From: JBALVO01 sp036961445
GTDB taxonomy: Bacteria > Pseudomonadota > Gammaproteobacteria > Pseudomonadales > Halieaceae
Length of the DNA stretch: 34,194 nucleotides
NCBI GenBank assembly: GCA_036961445.1
Contig: JBALVO010000030.1
Location: 1-34,194, forward strand
Direction of reading: 5' to 3'
Position numbers and translations under genes: made by a program. Shown piece by piece: positions 15,750 to 23,719 of the stretch. Each line of letters begins with the position of its first letter. The stretch's first letter is position 1. The notes under the pieces were generated by a model, which was given only the letters and a program-made list of their open reading frames with translations, was not told the DNA's origin and ran no database searches.

Positions 15750-18296
15750 ATGCCTGGCTCTACATTCCCACTTGAAGTACAACCGCGCATCCCGCACGAA
15801 CTGGGGCGCTTGCAGGAGATGGCCAACGATTTGATGTACAGTTGGGATCGCTCTATCCGCTCCCTGTTTCACCGATTGGACCGGGACCTGTGGGAGGCCT
15901 GTGGGCATAACCCCAAAGCATTCTTGCGGCGGGTCTCGCAACATCGCCTTACCGAAGCAGTGGCGGATCGATCCTACATGGAAGATTATCGCAGGGTAAC
16001 CTCGGCCTGTGATGCCTATCGCGAACACCGTGGCCGACCGGAGCTGACGGAACTGTTCGACCCGCAAGAAGACCTGATTGCCTATTTCTGCCTGGAGTTT
16101 GGCTTCCATGAGAGCTTCCCCATTTATTCTGGTGGGCTGGGCATTTTGGCAGGCGATCACTGCAAGGCGGCCAGCGACGTGGGCTTGCCCTTTGTCGCTA
16201 TCGGCCTGCTTTACCAGATGGGCTATTTTACCCAGACCATCGATGGCCATGGCCATCAGCAGGTCAATCATACGCAATCCCATCCACACGATTTGCCGGT
16301 AGTGCCAACACTGACCGAGTCTGGCCAACACCTGACTCTGGAACTCGAGTTTCCAGGACGGGTGCTCAAGGTTCGCGTATGGACCGCCCAGGCCGGGCAC
16401 ATCAAGTTGTACCTGCTTGATACCAATATTCCGGATAACTCGGAACACGATCGAGCTATTACCCATCAGCTGTACGGTGGTGATCGCGAGATGCGGCTGC
16501 AGCAGGAGTTGGTGCTGGGAGTAGGTGGTGTCCGGGCCCTGCGCGCCCTGGGTCTGCGGCCTACCGTATGGCATATCAACGAAGGTCACGCTGCATTTCA
16601 ATTATTGGAACGTTGTGCCCTGCGCATGCGTGAAGGCCTGGATTTCGATAGCGCCATGGAACTGGTTGCTGCCGGTACGGTATTCACCACGCACACCCCG
16701 GTTCCGGCGGGACACGACATATTTGACAAGCAATTGTTGGCCAAGTACCTGATGGCAGAGGCTGAAGTGCTGGGGCTGGGGTTTGATAAACTCTACGCGC
16801 TAGGGCTCAACTCCGGTGACGGCTTTAACATGACTTGCCTGGCGTTGCGCTGCAGCCGCTTCCACAACGGGGTCAGTAAAATCCATGGCGAGGTGGCAGC
16901 GGAGATGGAGGCGGCGCTGTGGCCGCAAATCCCGCATCAGGAAAACCCCATTACGCATGTCACCAATGGTGTTCACCTGCAGACATTCCTGGCCCGGGAG
17001 TGGGTCAGCCTGTTCGATCTGCGTTTTGACGACTGGCACAACGAACTATTGAATGAGGAGTATTGGGAGCGTCTGGAAGAGATTCCCGATTATCACTATT
17101 GGAGCATCCACAAGGCGCTGAAGCAGCAATTACTCAAGCGCGTGCACGCCACAATCCTTAAGCAGCAGGGACGCAATGGCACCAGTGATGCCGTAGTCCA
17201 TCGCATGGCTCGCTATGTCGATGGTTCTAACTCGGATGTGTTGGTGATGGGCTTTGCCCGACGTTTCGCTACTTACAAGCGCGCCGTTATGCTATTTGCC
17301 GACCCGGAAAGGTTGGCGCGCGTGCTAAATGACCCGGAGCGACCTGTGGTAATCGTCTTTGCGGGTAAGGCGCATCCTCATGATGAGCCAGGGCAACATT
17401 TGATCAAGCTTATCCACGACTATTCCATGCACCCGGATTTCATCGGCAAGATACTATTGCTGGAAGGCTATGACATGGCGTTGGCCAGACACATGGTTAC
17501 CGGTGTGGATGTCTGGCTCAATACACCGGAATATCCGCTGGAGGCCAGTGGCACCTCCGGGCAGAAGGCCGGCCTGAATGGGGCGGTAAACCTCAGCGTA
17601 TTGGACGGCTGGTGGGGCGAGGGCTATAACGGCAGTAACGGTTGGGGAATTGTTCCCAGAGATTCCCGTTTTGACCACGAACAGCGTCATCAGGAGGAGG
17701 CCAATGATCTGCTCGATATTATCGAACACGAGATGATACCGACCTATTATCGACGCGATGGTGGTGGTTATTCTGCCGATTGGGTAAGCTTGTCCAAGGC
17801 CTCGATGAAGTCAACTATTCCCCGCTTTAACGCTCAGCGCATGTTGCGGGATTACGTTACTAATTTATATCAGCCCGCGCAAAAACAACGACGTAAACTG
17901 GAGGCCAACGGGGCAGAGCTGGCCCGCCAACTGGCTCATTGGAAACATAGCGTGCGCGATGCCTGGCCCGGGGTGAGTATGCAGTTGATGGTGCAACCGC
18001 CAGCGCATTTGTATCACGATGATAAAATTATGCTCAGGGTCCGCGCCGATCTGTGTGGTTTGCAGGCGAGCGATGTAAAACTGGAGTGTCTGCTGGGGCG
18101 TAAGCCACTGGACGGCGAATTTGAGGTGGGCCAAGTGGCAGAGATACCGGCCGTCGGAGACGATGGTAATTACACTGAATTTGAAATTGATCTGGCACCG
18201 GAAATAGCGGGATTGCAATATTACAAGTTGCGCATGTATCCGTTTAACGAGTCGCTTAGTCATCCTTTCGAATTGGGCTGTATGATTTGGATTTAA
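15750..18296 (+). CDS. glgP: Alpha-glucan (glycogen) phosphorylase
   Basis: A GT35 phosphorylase (EC 2.4.1.1) of 848 residues that releases glucose-1-phosphate from glucan chain ends using PLP. The N-terminus (P-H-E-L-G-R-L-x-E-M-A-N-D-L then S-W-D) is the short DUF3417-type form, distinct from the E. coli GlgP/MalP form. The PLP Lys is K606, in E-A-S-G-T-S-G-Q-K-A-G-L-N-G, where Q replaces the common M. GAGGTGA lies 9 bases before the ATG. Its last 10 bases overlap the next gene, a HAD phosphatase. It is the degradative partner in the glycogen operon, and its product can be re-used by GlgC. Confidence 0.96.
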   Translation: MPGSTFPLEVQPRIPHELGRLQEMANDLMYSWDRSIRSLFHRLDRDLWEACGHNPKAFLRRVSQHRLTEAVADRSYMEDYRRVTSACDAYREHRGRPELTELFDPQEDLIAYFCLEFGFHESFPIYSGGLGILAGDHCKAASDVGLPFVAIGLLYQMGYFTQTIDGHGHQQVNHTQSHPHDLPVVPTLTESGQHLTLELEFPGRVLKVRVWTAQAGHIKLYLLDTNIPDNSEHDRAITHQLYGGDREMRLQQELVLGVGGVRALRALGLRPTVWHINEGHAAFQLLERCALRMREGLDFDSAMELVAAGTVFTTHTPVPAGHDIFDKQLLAKYLMAEAEVLGLGFDKLYALGLNSGDGFNMTCLALRCSRFHNGVSKIHGEVAAEMEAALWPQIPHQENPITHVTNGVHLQTFLAREWVSLFDLRFDDWHNELLNEEYWERLEEIPDYHYWSIHKALKQQLLKRVHATILKQQGRNGTSDAVVHRMARYVDGSNSDVLVMGFARRFATYKRAVMLFADPERLARVLNDPERPVVIVFAGKAHPHDEPGQHLIKLIHDYSMHPDFIGKILLLEGYDMALARHMVTGVDVWLNTPEYPLEASGTSGQKAGLNGAVNLSVLDGWWGEGYNGSNGWGIVPRDSRFDHEQRHQEEANDLLDIIEHEMIPTYYRRDGGGYSADWVSLSKASMKSTIPRFNAQRMLRDYVTNLYQPAQKQRRKLEANGAELARQLAHWKHSVRDAWPGVSMQLMVQPPAHLYHDDKIMLRVRADLCGLQASDVKLECLLGRKPLDGEFEVGQVAEIPAVGDDGNYTEFEIDLAPEIAGLQYYKLRMYPFNESLSHPFELGCMIWI

Positions 18297-19120
18297 TCGT
18301 ATTCGACCTGGACGGCACCTTACTCAACCGCAAGTCCGAGGTATCCGAACATACGCGTGCCACATTGCGGCAACTGAGCCAGCGAGGGATTGCCTATACT
18401 GTCGCCACTGGCAGGACCTTGCACGCCGCCAGGGATCTGATTGATGGCCACGGCTTTAACTTGCCGCATATCTATAAAAACGGTGTGGTTATCTGGCAGC
18501 CAGGTAGCGATGAGTATAGTCATAGCAACTTATTAGGCAACGCTGAAATACAACAGGTGGTGTCGGCATTTATGGAGCAGGGGATTACACCGTTTATATT
18601 TACTGTGGAGGCAGGAAACCGTCATGCTGTCTATCATCCACCTCTGCAGACAGAGACGGAGCGCAGATTGTCGAAGGTGCTATCGCGGGACCGTGGTATG
18701 GAGCTTTTGCCGGTAGCGCAGCTGCCGCCTGACGCCGATATCACCAACATCAGCGCGCTGGGACTGCGTGCAGCGGTGGCAGCGGTTGAGCAGCTGGTGC
18801 TCAGCGAGGCACACCTGGTTGCCTATGCGGGTAACGCCGTTGAAGGTGAAGATTTGTATTGGATAGATATTCACCACAGTGCCGCCAGTAAGGGCGGTGC
18901 GATTGCACAGCTCAAGGTGGATCTTGGGGTGAGTCGGGTAATTTGTTTTGGCGATAGTGATAACGACCTGAGTATGTTTTCTCTGGCTGATGAAAGCTAT
19001 GCACCCAGTAATGCCAAGGCTGCAGTTAAAGCAGCCGCAACAGCCGTCATAGGGCATCACGACGAAGATGGTATTTCGCAATTTCTGCGCCAGCGATTCG
19101 ACTTGATAGAGCAGGAATAA
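18287..19120 (+). CDS. HAD superfamily sugar-phosphatase-like hydrolase (Cof/YbiV type)
   Basis: A 277-residue cytoplasmic hydrolase. Motif I is D7-L-D9-G-T-L-L at the extreme N-terminus, motif II is V-A-T-G-R-T, and motif IV is G-D-S-D-N-D-L-S-M-F, all near-textbook for the Cof-type HAD family with a C2 cap (roughly 85-195). The only sensible start is a TTG at 18287, inside the last codons of glgP; an in-frame stop 30 bases earlier excludes longer forms. Translation is therefore probably coupled to glgP. Cof-type enzymes dephosphorylate sugar phosphates and related metabolites. Linkage to glycogen phosphorylase suggests a hexose or sugar phosphate, but the substrate cannot be read from sequence. 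Confidence 0.9.
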   Translation: MDLIVFDLDGTLLNRKSEVSEHTRATLRQLSQRGIAYTVATGRTLHAARDLIDGHGFNLPHIYKNGVVIWQPGSDEYSHSNLLGNAEIQQVVSAFMEQGITPFIFTVEAGNRHAVYHPPLQTETERRLSKVLSRDRGMELLPVAQLPPDADITNISALGLRAAVAAVEQLVLSEAHLVAYAGNAVEGEDLYWIDIHHSAASKGGAIAQLKVDLGVSRVICFGDSDNDLSMFSLADESYAPSNAKAAVKAAATAVIGHHDEDGISQFLRQRFDLIEQE

Positions 19121-19147
19121 AAGCCCGATTGTGAGTAGATCCAAGCA

Positions 19148-20431
19148 ATGAATAGACCCAAGCGAATAATGTGGCTGGTGGTAGTGGCTATGTTGCTGCC
19201 GACGCTGGCCTATGCCAATGGCGCCAGTGAGACGTTCACGCGCACCAGTTTATTATTGATTTTGATGATTACCCTGGCCGACGTATGCGGCTTTATATTT
19301 GAACGCCTGGGTATGGCAGAAATCCTGGGGGAGATATACGCGGGCATCCTGCTCGGCAACCTGGCCCTGGTGGGTATCAATTTCAATCTCAGTGAGTTGC
19401 TGCGCAACAGCGAATTCATGCAGTACTCATCTGAACTGGCGCTGGTACTTTTATTGTTCCTGGTCGGCCTGGAATCAGATATGCGAGATCTGCTGAAGGT
19501 GGGTCGCAATGCCGCGTCCGTAGCGATCGCCGGAGTAGCACTGCCGATAGTGCTGGCTCTGGGCGCCTGTGCGGCGCTGGGTTTTGCGACCGGGCTGCAA
19601 AGTTGGTTTGTGGGCGCTATGCTCGCCGCCACCTCTGTGGGTATTACCGCGAAGATTTTGGGCGCCCATGGCTTGCTGAAAACGCGCTCGGCGGAAGTCA
19701 TCCTGGGAGCGGCAGTCATCGATGATGTACTGGGTATCTTGCTGCTGGCGGTGCTGGCCAGTGTGGTCGTGACCGGCGAAGTAGCGCCCATGGATCTGTT
19801 GTGGATTGTTGTTAAGGCACTGTTGTTTTTTGTCGGCGCACTGTTGATCGGCCAGAAACTAATGCCCGGCGCTGTGCATATCGTTTCCTTGAACAAGCAC
19901 CACAGCGTGTGGACAGGATTTGCCTTGTGCCTTGCATTGTCTTTTGCGCAGTTGGCAGCATTTGCCGGGCTGGCACCATTAATCGGCGCTTTTGTTGCAG
20001 GCTTGCTGCTGGACGACGTAGATTTTCGTGTGGGGGACGCATTGCAAAAGCACACCCTTGAGGAATTGGTAAAACCGATTAGCGATATTATGATAACCAT
20101 CTTCTTCGTCGGTATCGGTTCCCAGGTGCAACTTGAGGTGCTGTTGGACCCGAAAATCCTGTTGATCATTGCGACCCTGACTGTCGTGGCCATTGTCTCC
20201 AAAGGCGCTGCTGGTTATATGGTTGCAGGTAAAGGCTATGATCGACTGGGTATCGGCTTTGGCATGATCCCCAGGGGTGAAGTGGGCCTGGTATTCGCAG
20301 CCTTTGCGTTTACCCATGGTGTATTCCCCGGTGAGATATACTCTGCGTTGGTCATGGTGGTGTTATTGACGACATTGATCGGGCCGATCTTACTGAAACC
20401 GCGTTTGGCCTTTTTTCCTGCGGGCCGGTGA
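19148..20431 (+). CDS. CPA2-family cation:proton antiporter
   Basis: A 427-residue inner-membrane antiporter. An N-terminal hydrophobic stretch ending L-A-Y-A may be a signal peptide or the first helix, followed by about 12 membrane segments. G-E-I-Y-A-G-I-L-L-G-N and A-A-V-I-D192-D193-V-L-G-I are typical of the Na+/H+ exchanger fold of the CPA2 family; the adjacent aspartates are the ion-binding pair of electrogenic members. It lacks the C-terminal TrkA-N domain found in KefB/KefC types. It lies 27 bases after the HAD gene on the same strand, so it may be read through from the glycogen operon, though a functional link is not evident. The ion (Na+ or K+) is uncertain. The ribosome site is weak. 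Confidence 0.88.
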   Translation: MNRPKRIMWLVVVAMLLPTLAYANGASETFTRTSLLLILMITLADVCGFIFERLGMAEILGEIYAGILLGNLALVGINFNLSELLRNSEFMQYSSELALVLLLFLVGLESDMRDLLKVGRNAASVAIAGVALPIVLALGACAALGFATGLQSWFVGAMLAATSVGITAKILGAHGLLKTRSAEVILGAAVIDDVLGILLLAVLASVVVTGEVAPMDLLWIVVKALLFFVGALLIGQKLMPGAVHIVSLNKHHSVWTGFALCLALSFAQLAAFAGLAPLIGAFVAGLLLDDVDFRVGDALQKHTLEELVKPISDIMITIFFVGIGSQVQLEVLLDPKILLIIATLTVVAIVSKGAAGYMVAGKGYDRLGIGFGMIPRGEVGLVFAAFAFTHGVFPGEIYSALVMVVLLTTLIGPILLKPRLAFFPAGR

Positions 20432-20471
20432 CCGCGGTAGTATCACCCTAAACTTTTCACAGAAAATGGCC

Positions 20472-20477
20472 TATACT
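20472..20477 (+). promoter_or_regulatory. Candidate -10 box (TATACT) six bases before the start codon
   Basis: TATACT ends six bases before the ATG at 20484, so transcription would begin at or near the start codon and give a leaderless or near-leaderless mRNA. No Shine-Dalgarno sequence and no good -35 box at 16-18 bases are visible. A missing -35 would fit an activator-dependent metal-responsive promoter, but this is conjecture. Confidence 0.35.
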
Positions 20478-20483
20478 GCTGGC

Positions 20484-20867
20484 ATGAAGCGCTTTCGACG
20501 CATAACAGTACTGCTGTTGCTGTTGGCCTACGCGGGTCAATCCATGGCAATGTTGGCGACGCCCTGTTTTATGATGGGGGTGGCCTCTACGGCAATCAGT
20601 TCTGACATGGCGGGTATGGATCATAGCGCTCATGACATGGCGTTGGTCGACCATGACATGGGCTCTGGCGATACTAGTGCCAGCGATGGCAACTGCTGCG
20701 AAAGCGGTGGTTTTTGTTCCATAAATCATTGTCAATCAATGGCTGCCCTGACCGATCTAACTGTCTTTGATGCTAATATTTTCGCGCCGGCTCGCCGCGA
20801 CGCGGTGCCGTCTTCATCCCTCGATCTTTCTTTGGCTTCACTTTACCGTCCTCCTATTACTCGCTAG
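20484..20867 (+). CDS. Small exported Cys/His/Met-rich metal-binding protein, CopL-like
   Basis: A 127-residue protein from the chosen ATG at 20484; the ATG 18 bases upstream is less likely, because the signal peptide M-K-R-F-R-R then L-L-L-L-L-A-Y-A begins here and cleavage fits near S-M-A. The mature part has a Met/His cluster (M-A-G-M-D-H-S-A-H-D-M, then D-H-D-M), followed by C-C-x4-F-C-x3-H-C. Such clusters bind Cu(I)/Ag(I) or similar soft metals. It lies 156 bases upstream of cusCBA. Proteins of this kind near copper genes are often named CopL. The low identity of such sequences means the family name is tentative, but a periplasmic metal-binding role is well supported. Confidence 0.65.
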   Translation: MKRFRRITVLLLLLAYAGQSMAMLATPCFMMGVASTAISSDMAGMDHSAHDMALVDHDMGSGDTSASDGNCCESGGFCSINHCQSMAALTDLTVFDANIFAPARRDAVPSSSLDLSLASLYRPPITR

Positions 20868-20882
20868 TACCGCATTTTTGCG

Positions 20883-20905
20883 CCTGAAATTCTTGTAATT
20901 TCGGG
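20883..20905 (+). other. Hairpin between the metal-binding gene and cusC
   Basis: CCTGAAATT (20883-20891) and AATTTCGGG (20897-20905) form a 9-bp stem with one G-U pair and a 5-base loop. There is no T run after it, so it is not a standard terminator. It lies in the 156-base gap before cusC and could be an mRNA-processing or attenuation structure. I see nothing else definite in the gap except the cusC ribosome site. Confidence 0.35.
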
Positions 20906-21023
20906 TCTGTACAGCGGGAGTCATTTGTTTGTCTCTCCATACCCGGTGATGTTGCTACCTGTAGAAATTGGCTGGCACACCGATACCTAGTTGATGATCT
21001 GATATCGAAGAGGACCAGTAATC

Positions 21024-22430
21024 ATGAATCTACTGGCGAGAGATAAGCAAGTGTTGCACCCGGGCTTTGCTGCGGCTGGGCTATTTGCAGCACTACTGCA
21101 GTTAAGCGCATGGCCTGCTTACGCTGCCATTACCCTGAGTGAGGCAGTGCACATTGCCCAGCGCAATGATCCCTGGTTGGCTGGCAGCGAATTCCAGCAG
21201 CAGGCTATCGAAGCACAGAGTACGGCGGCGGGTACGCTGCCGGATCCGGTGGTATCGGTGGGCTTTGCCAATTTGCCCACAGATACCTTCGATTTTGATC
21301 AGGAGGCGATGACCCAGTTCAAGGTGGGTGTATCCCAGATGTTTCCACGCGGTGATAGCCTGGCGCTGCGCCAGAAGCGCCTGTCTTTACTGGGCGCGCA
21401 ATATCCGCACCAACGTGACGACAGGCGCGCCAAGGTTGCGGTCAGTGCAGCCCACTTGTGGTTGGAGACTTTTCGGGCCACAGAGAGCATCCGCTTGATA
21501 GAGCAAGACAGAGAGCTGTTTGAACATCTGGTCGATGTGGCGCAATCCAGTTATTCGTCAGCACTGGGTAGAACCCGTCAGCAGGACCTGATCAGGGCCC
21601 AGCTTGAGCTGACCCGACTTGAAGACCGCCTGGCGGCGCTGCATGAAAGGCGCGAGATGTCCGGCTCGCGGTTGAGTGAATGGCTGCGCACCGCCCCTGC
21701 AGATATGCCAATCGAAAATGAGCAGTGGTCAGCCGCCGGCTTCGCAAGCGTGGTAGTGGTAGATGTACTGCCGCAGATCAAACTGCAACACCCAACACTG
21801 TATGAGGCATCAGCGAATGTATCGCCACAGAAAATTGCCTCCTATCTCAGGGATCATCCGGCAATTTTGAGCCTGGATCAGAAGATTGATGCCAGTAGTG
21901 CAGGCGTGGAATTGGCGCAGCAAAAGTATCGTCCGCAATGGAGTGTTAATGCCAGTTATGGTTACCGCGAAGATAACCCGGTCGATAACCCCACCATGGA
22001 CAGTGACAGGGCGGATTTCTTTTCCGTCGGAGTAGCGTTTGACCTGCCCCTGTTTACGTCCAGGCGCCAGGATCGCCAGGTGCAGGCGGCGATCGCCGGT
22101 TCGGAAGCGCTGCGGACGGAAAAGTCACTGGTTTTGCGCCGTATGGTTGCTGCCTTTGAAACCCAGCGCTCGCGATTGTTGCGCCTGAATCAACGGCAGA
22201 GTCTGTACCAATCGCGCCTGCTGCGAGAGATGCAGGAGCAAGCGGAGGCTTCACTGACAGCCTATACCAATGATGATGGGGATTTCTCGGAAGTTGTGCG
22301 GGCGCGGATAGCCGAGCTCAATGCCAGTATAGAAGCGTTGGATATCGATATTGATCGATTGAAAACAATCATCCAGCTGAACTATTACTTCGCCACAGCA
22401 AGCGGGCTGGCATCGGGAGAAACATCATGA
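21024..22430 (+). CDS. cusC: TolC-family outer-membrane channel of a Cu/Ag efflux system (CusC-like)
   Basis: A 468-residue outer-membrane efflux protein with two TolC-type repeats rich in Ala, Gln and Leu. The N-terminus is a signal peptide ending W-P-A-Y-A-A. The opening T-L-S-E-A-V-H-I-A-Q-R-N-D-P matches the first repeat of OEP proteins. Unlike E. coli CusC there is no lipobox Cys, so it is not a lipoprotein. AGAGGA sits 9 bases before the ATG. Its stop codon overlaps the cusB start by four bases (ATGA). Its placement before CusB and CusA homologues is the main reason to assign it to metal efflux; the name is by context. Confidence 0.85.
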   Translation: MNLLARDKQVLHPGFAAAGLFAALLQLSAWPAYAAITLSEAVHIAQRNDPWLAGSEFQQQAIEAQSTAAGTLPDPVVSVGFANLPTDTFDFDQEAMTQFKVGVSQMFPRGDSLALRQKRLSLLGAQYPHQRDDRRAKVAVSAAHLWLETFRATESIRLIEQDRELFEHLVDVAQSSYSSALGRTRQQDLIRAQLELTRLEDRLAALHERREMSGSRLSEWLRTAPADMPIENEQWSAAGFASVVVVDVLPQIKLQHPTLYEASANVSPQKIASYLRDHPAILSLDQKIDASSAGVELAQQKYRPQWSVNASYGYREDNPVDNPTMDSDRADFFSVGVAFDLPLFTSRRQDRQVQAAIAGSEALRTEKSLVLRRMVAAFETQRSRLLRLNQRQSLYQSRLLREMQEQAEASLTAYTNDDGDFSEVVRARIAELNASIEALDIDIDRLKTIIQLNYYFATASGLASGETS

Positions 22431-23719
22431 AGCAGACATCGAAGAACCTGTTTCTGGTCGTTATGGGTGCTGCGCTGGGCGCAGTCGCTACTGTTTTATT
22501 GGTCGCCAATCTGGATAAAGGCGGTGCTCTACTGGCAGGTTCGCCAGAGAGCGCAGCCCAGGAAAAGCCCTTGTACTGGGTCGCACCAATGGATGCCCAG
22601 TACCGACGTGAGAAGCCAGGCAAGTCTCCCATGGGTATGGACCTGGTGCCGGTTTATGCGCGCGCCAACGGCGCCTCGGAGGCGGATGCAGGCACCATCG
22701 AAGTTTCGCCGGAAGTAGTCAATAACCTGGGCGTACGTACCGCGGTAGTTGAGCGTCGGGCGCTGCAGACCAGCATCAGAACGGTTGGCTATGTGCAGTA
22801 CGACGAGGACAAATTGATTCACATCCACCCCAGAGTAGAAGGCTGGATTGAAAAACTCTATGTTAAGGCCTCTGGTGATCCAGTGGCGCAGGGTGAGCCA
22901 CTGTATGAGCTTTACTCGCCGCAGCTGGTCAATGCCCAGGAGGAACTGTTACTGGCGTTGAAACGCAACAATGGGCGGCTGGTTCAGGCGGCGGAGGATC
23001 GTTTGTTGGCCCTGCAGTTATCGGCGCCATTTATCGCAGAGTTGAAACGTGGGCGGGAAGTAAGGCAAACCGTTATCTTTCGCTCGCCGCAAAACGGCGT
23101 CGTCGACAACCTGAATGTCAGGGAGGGCTTTTATGTGAAGCCCGGGACGACTTTAATGTCGGTAGGAGCGCTGGATGATGTCTGGGTGGAGGCCGAAGTG
23201 TTCGAGCGGCAGGCCGCGCTGGTCGCAGTGGGGCTGCCTGTAACAATGACTCTGGACTACCTGCCCGGGCAGAAGTGGCGTGGCATAGTGGACTATGTTT
23301 ATCCCTCGCTGGATGAGCAAACGCGCACTCTGCGTATTCGGCTGCGCTTCGAAAATGAGGCCGGAACGCTCAAACCCAATATGTTCGTCCAGGTGGTTAT
23401 CCAGACTAACCAGGGCAAGGACACGTTGATCATTCCCCGCGAAGCGGTGATCCGCACGGGCAACGAGAATCGGGTGGTACTGGCTCTGGGTGAGGGGCGC
23501 TTTAAATCCGTAGTGGTCAGTTTGGGACAGGTGGATGAACGTGATGCACAGATACTGGAGGGGCTGGAACGCGGTGACTCAGTGGTCGTATCAGCGCAGT
23601 TCCTGCTCGACTCAGAGTCCAGTAAGAGCGCCGGTTTCATGCGTATGCACCGGGGTGACGCTGTAGAGAACACGGTGCCGGGGGACAGCCAGCGGCCGTC
23701 GGGAGCCGACTATGATTGA
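22427..23719 (+). CDS. cusB: Periplasmic adaptor of Cu/Ag efflux (CusB-like membrane fusion protein)
   Basis: A 430-residue membrane fusion protein linking the RND pump to the outer-membrane channel. Residues 8-28 form a hydrophobic anchor. Next is a heavy-metal-binding segment with M55 and P-G-K-S-P-M69-G-M71-D-L-V-P; these Met residues match the metal-binding trio of E. coli CusB in order and nearly in spacing. Then come the lipoyl-like domain (H-P-R-V-E-G-W-I), a helical hairpin (about 165-210) and beta-barrel domains ending near 400. The gene overlaps cusC by 4 bases and cusA by 8 bases, so the three are tightly coupled. The metal is probably Cu(I)/Ag(I). Confidence 0.92.
   Translation: MKQTSKNLFLVVMGAALGAVATVLLVANLDKGGALLAGSPESAAQEKPLYWVAPMDAQYRREKPGKSPMGMDLVPVYARANGASEADAGTIEVSPEVVNNLGVRTAVVERRALQTSIRTVGYVQYDEDKLIHIHPRVEGWIEKLYVKASGDPVAQGEPLYELYSPQLVNAQEELLLALKRNNGRLVQAAEDRLLALQLSAPFIAELKRGREVRQTVIFRSPQNGVVDNLNVREGFYVKPGTTLMSVGALDDVWVEAEVFERQAALVAVGLPVTMTLDYLPGQKWRGIVDYVYPSLDEQTRTLRIRLRFENEAGTLKPNMFVQVVIQTNQGKDTLIIPREAVIRTGNENRVVLALGEGRFKSVVVSLGQVDERDAQILEGLERGDSVVVSAQFLLDSESSKSAGFMRMHRGDAVENTVPGDSQRPSGADYD

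Noticed and set aside
15714..16601. 295-codon open frame opposite glgA end and glgP
   Set aside because: Antisense to strong glycogen genes, no recognisable motif and no ribosome site context.
19210..20202. 330-codon open frame on the minus strand opposite the antiporter
   Set aside because: Ser/Thr/Pro-rich translation with no domain, fully antisense to a well-conserved transporter; a codon-bias shadow.
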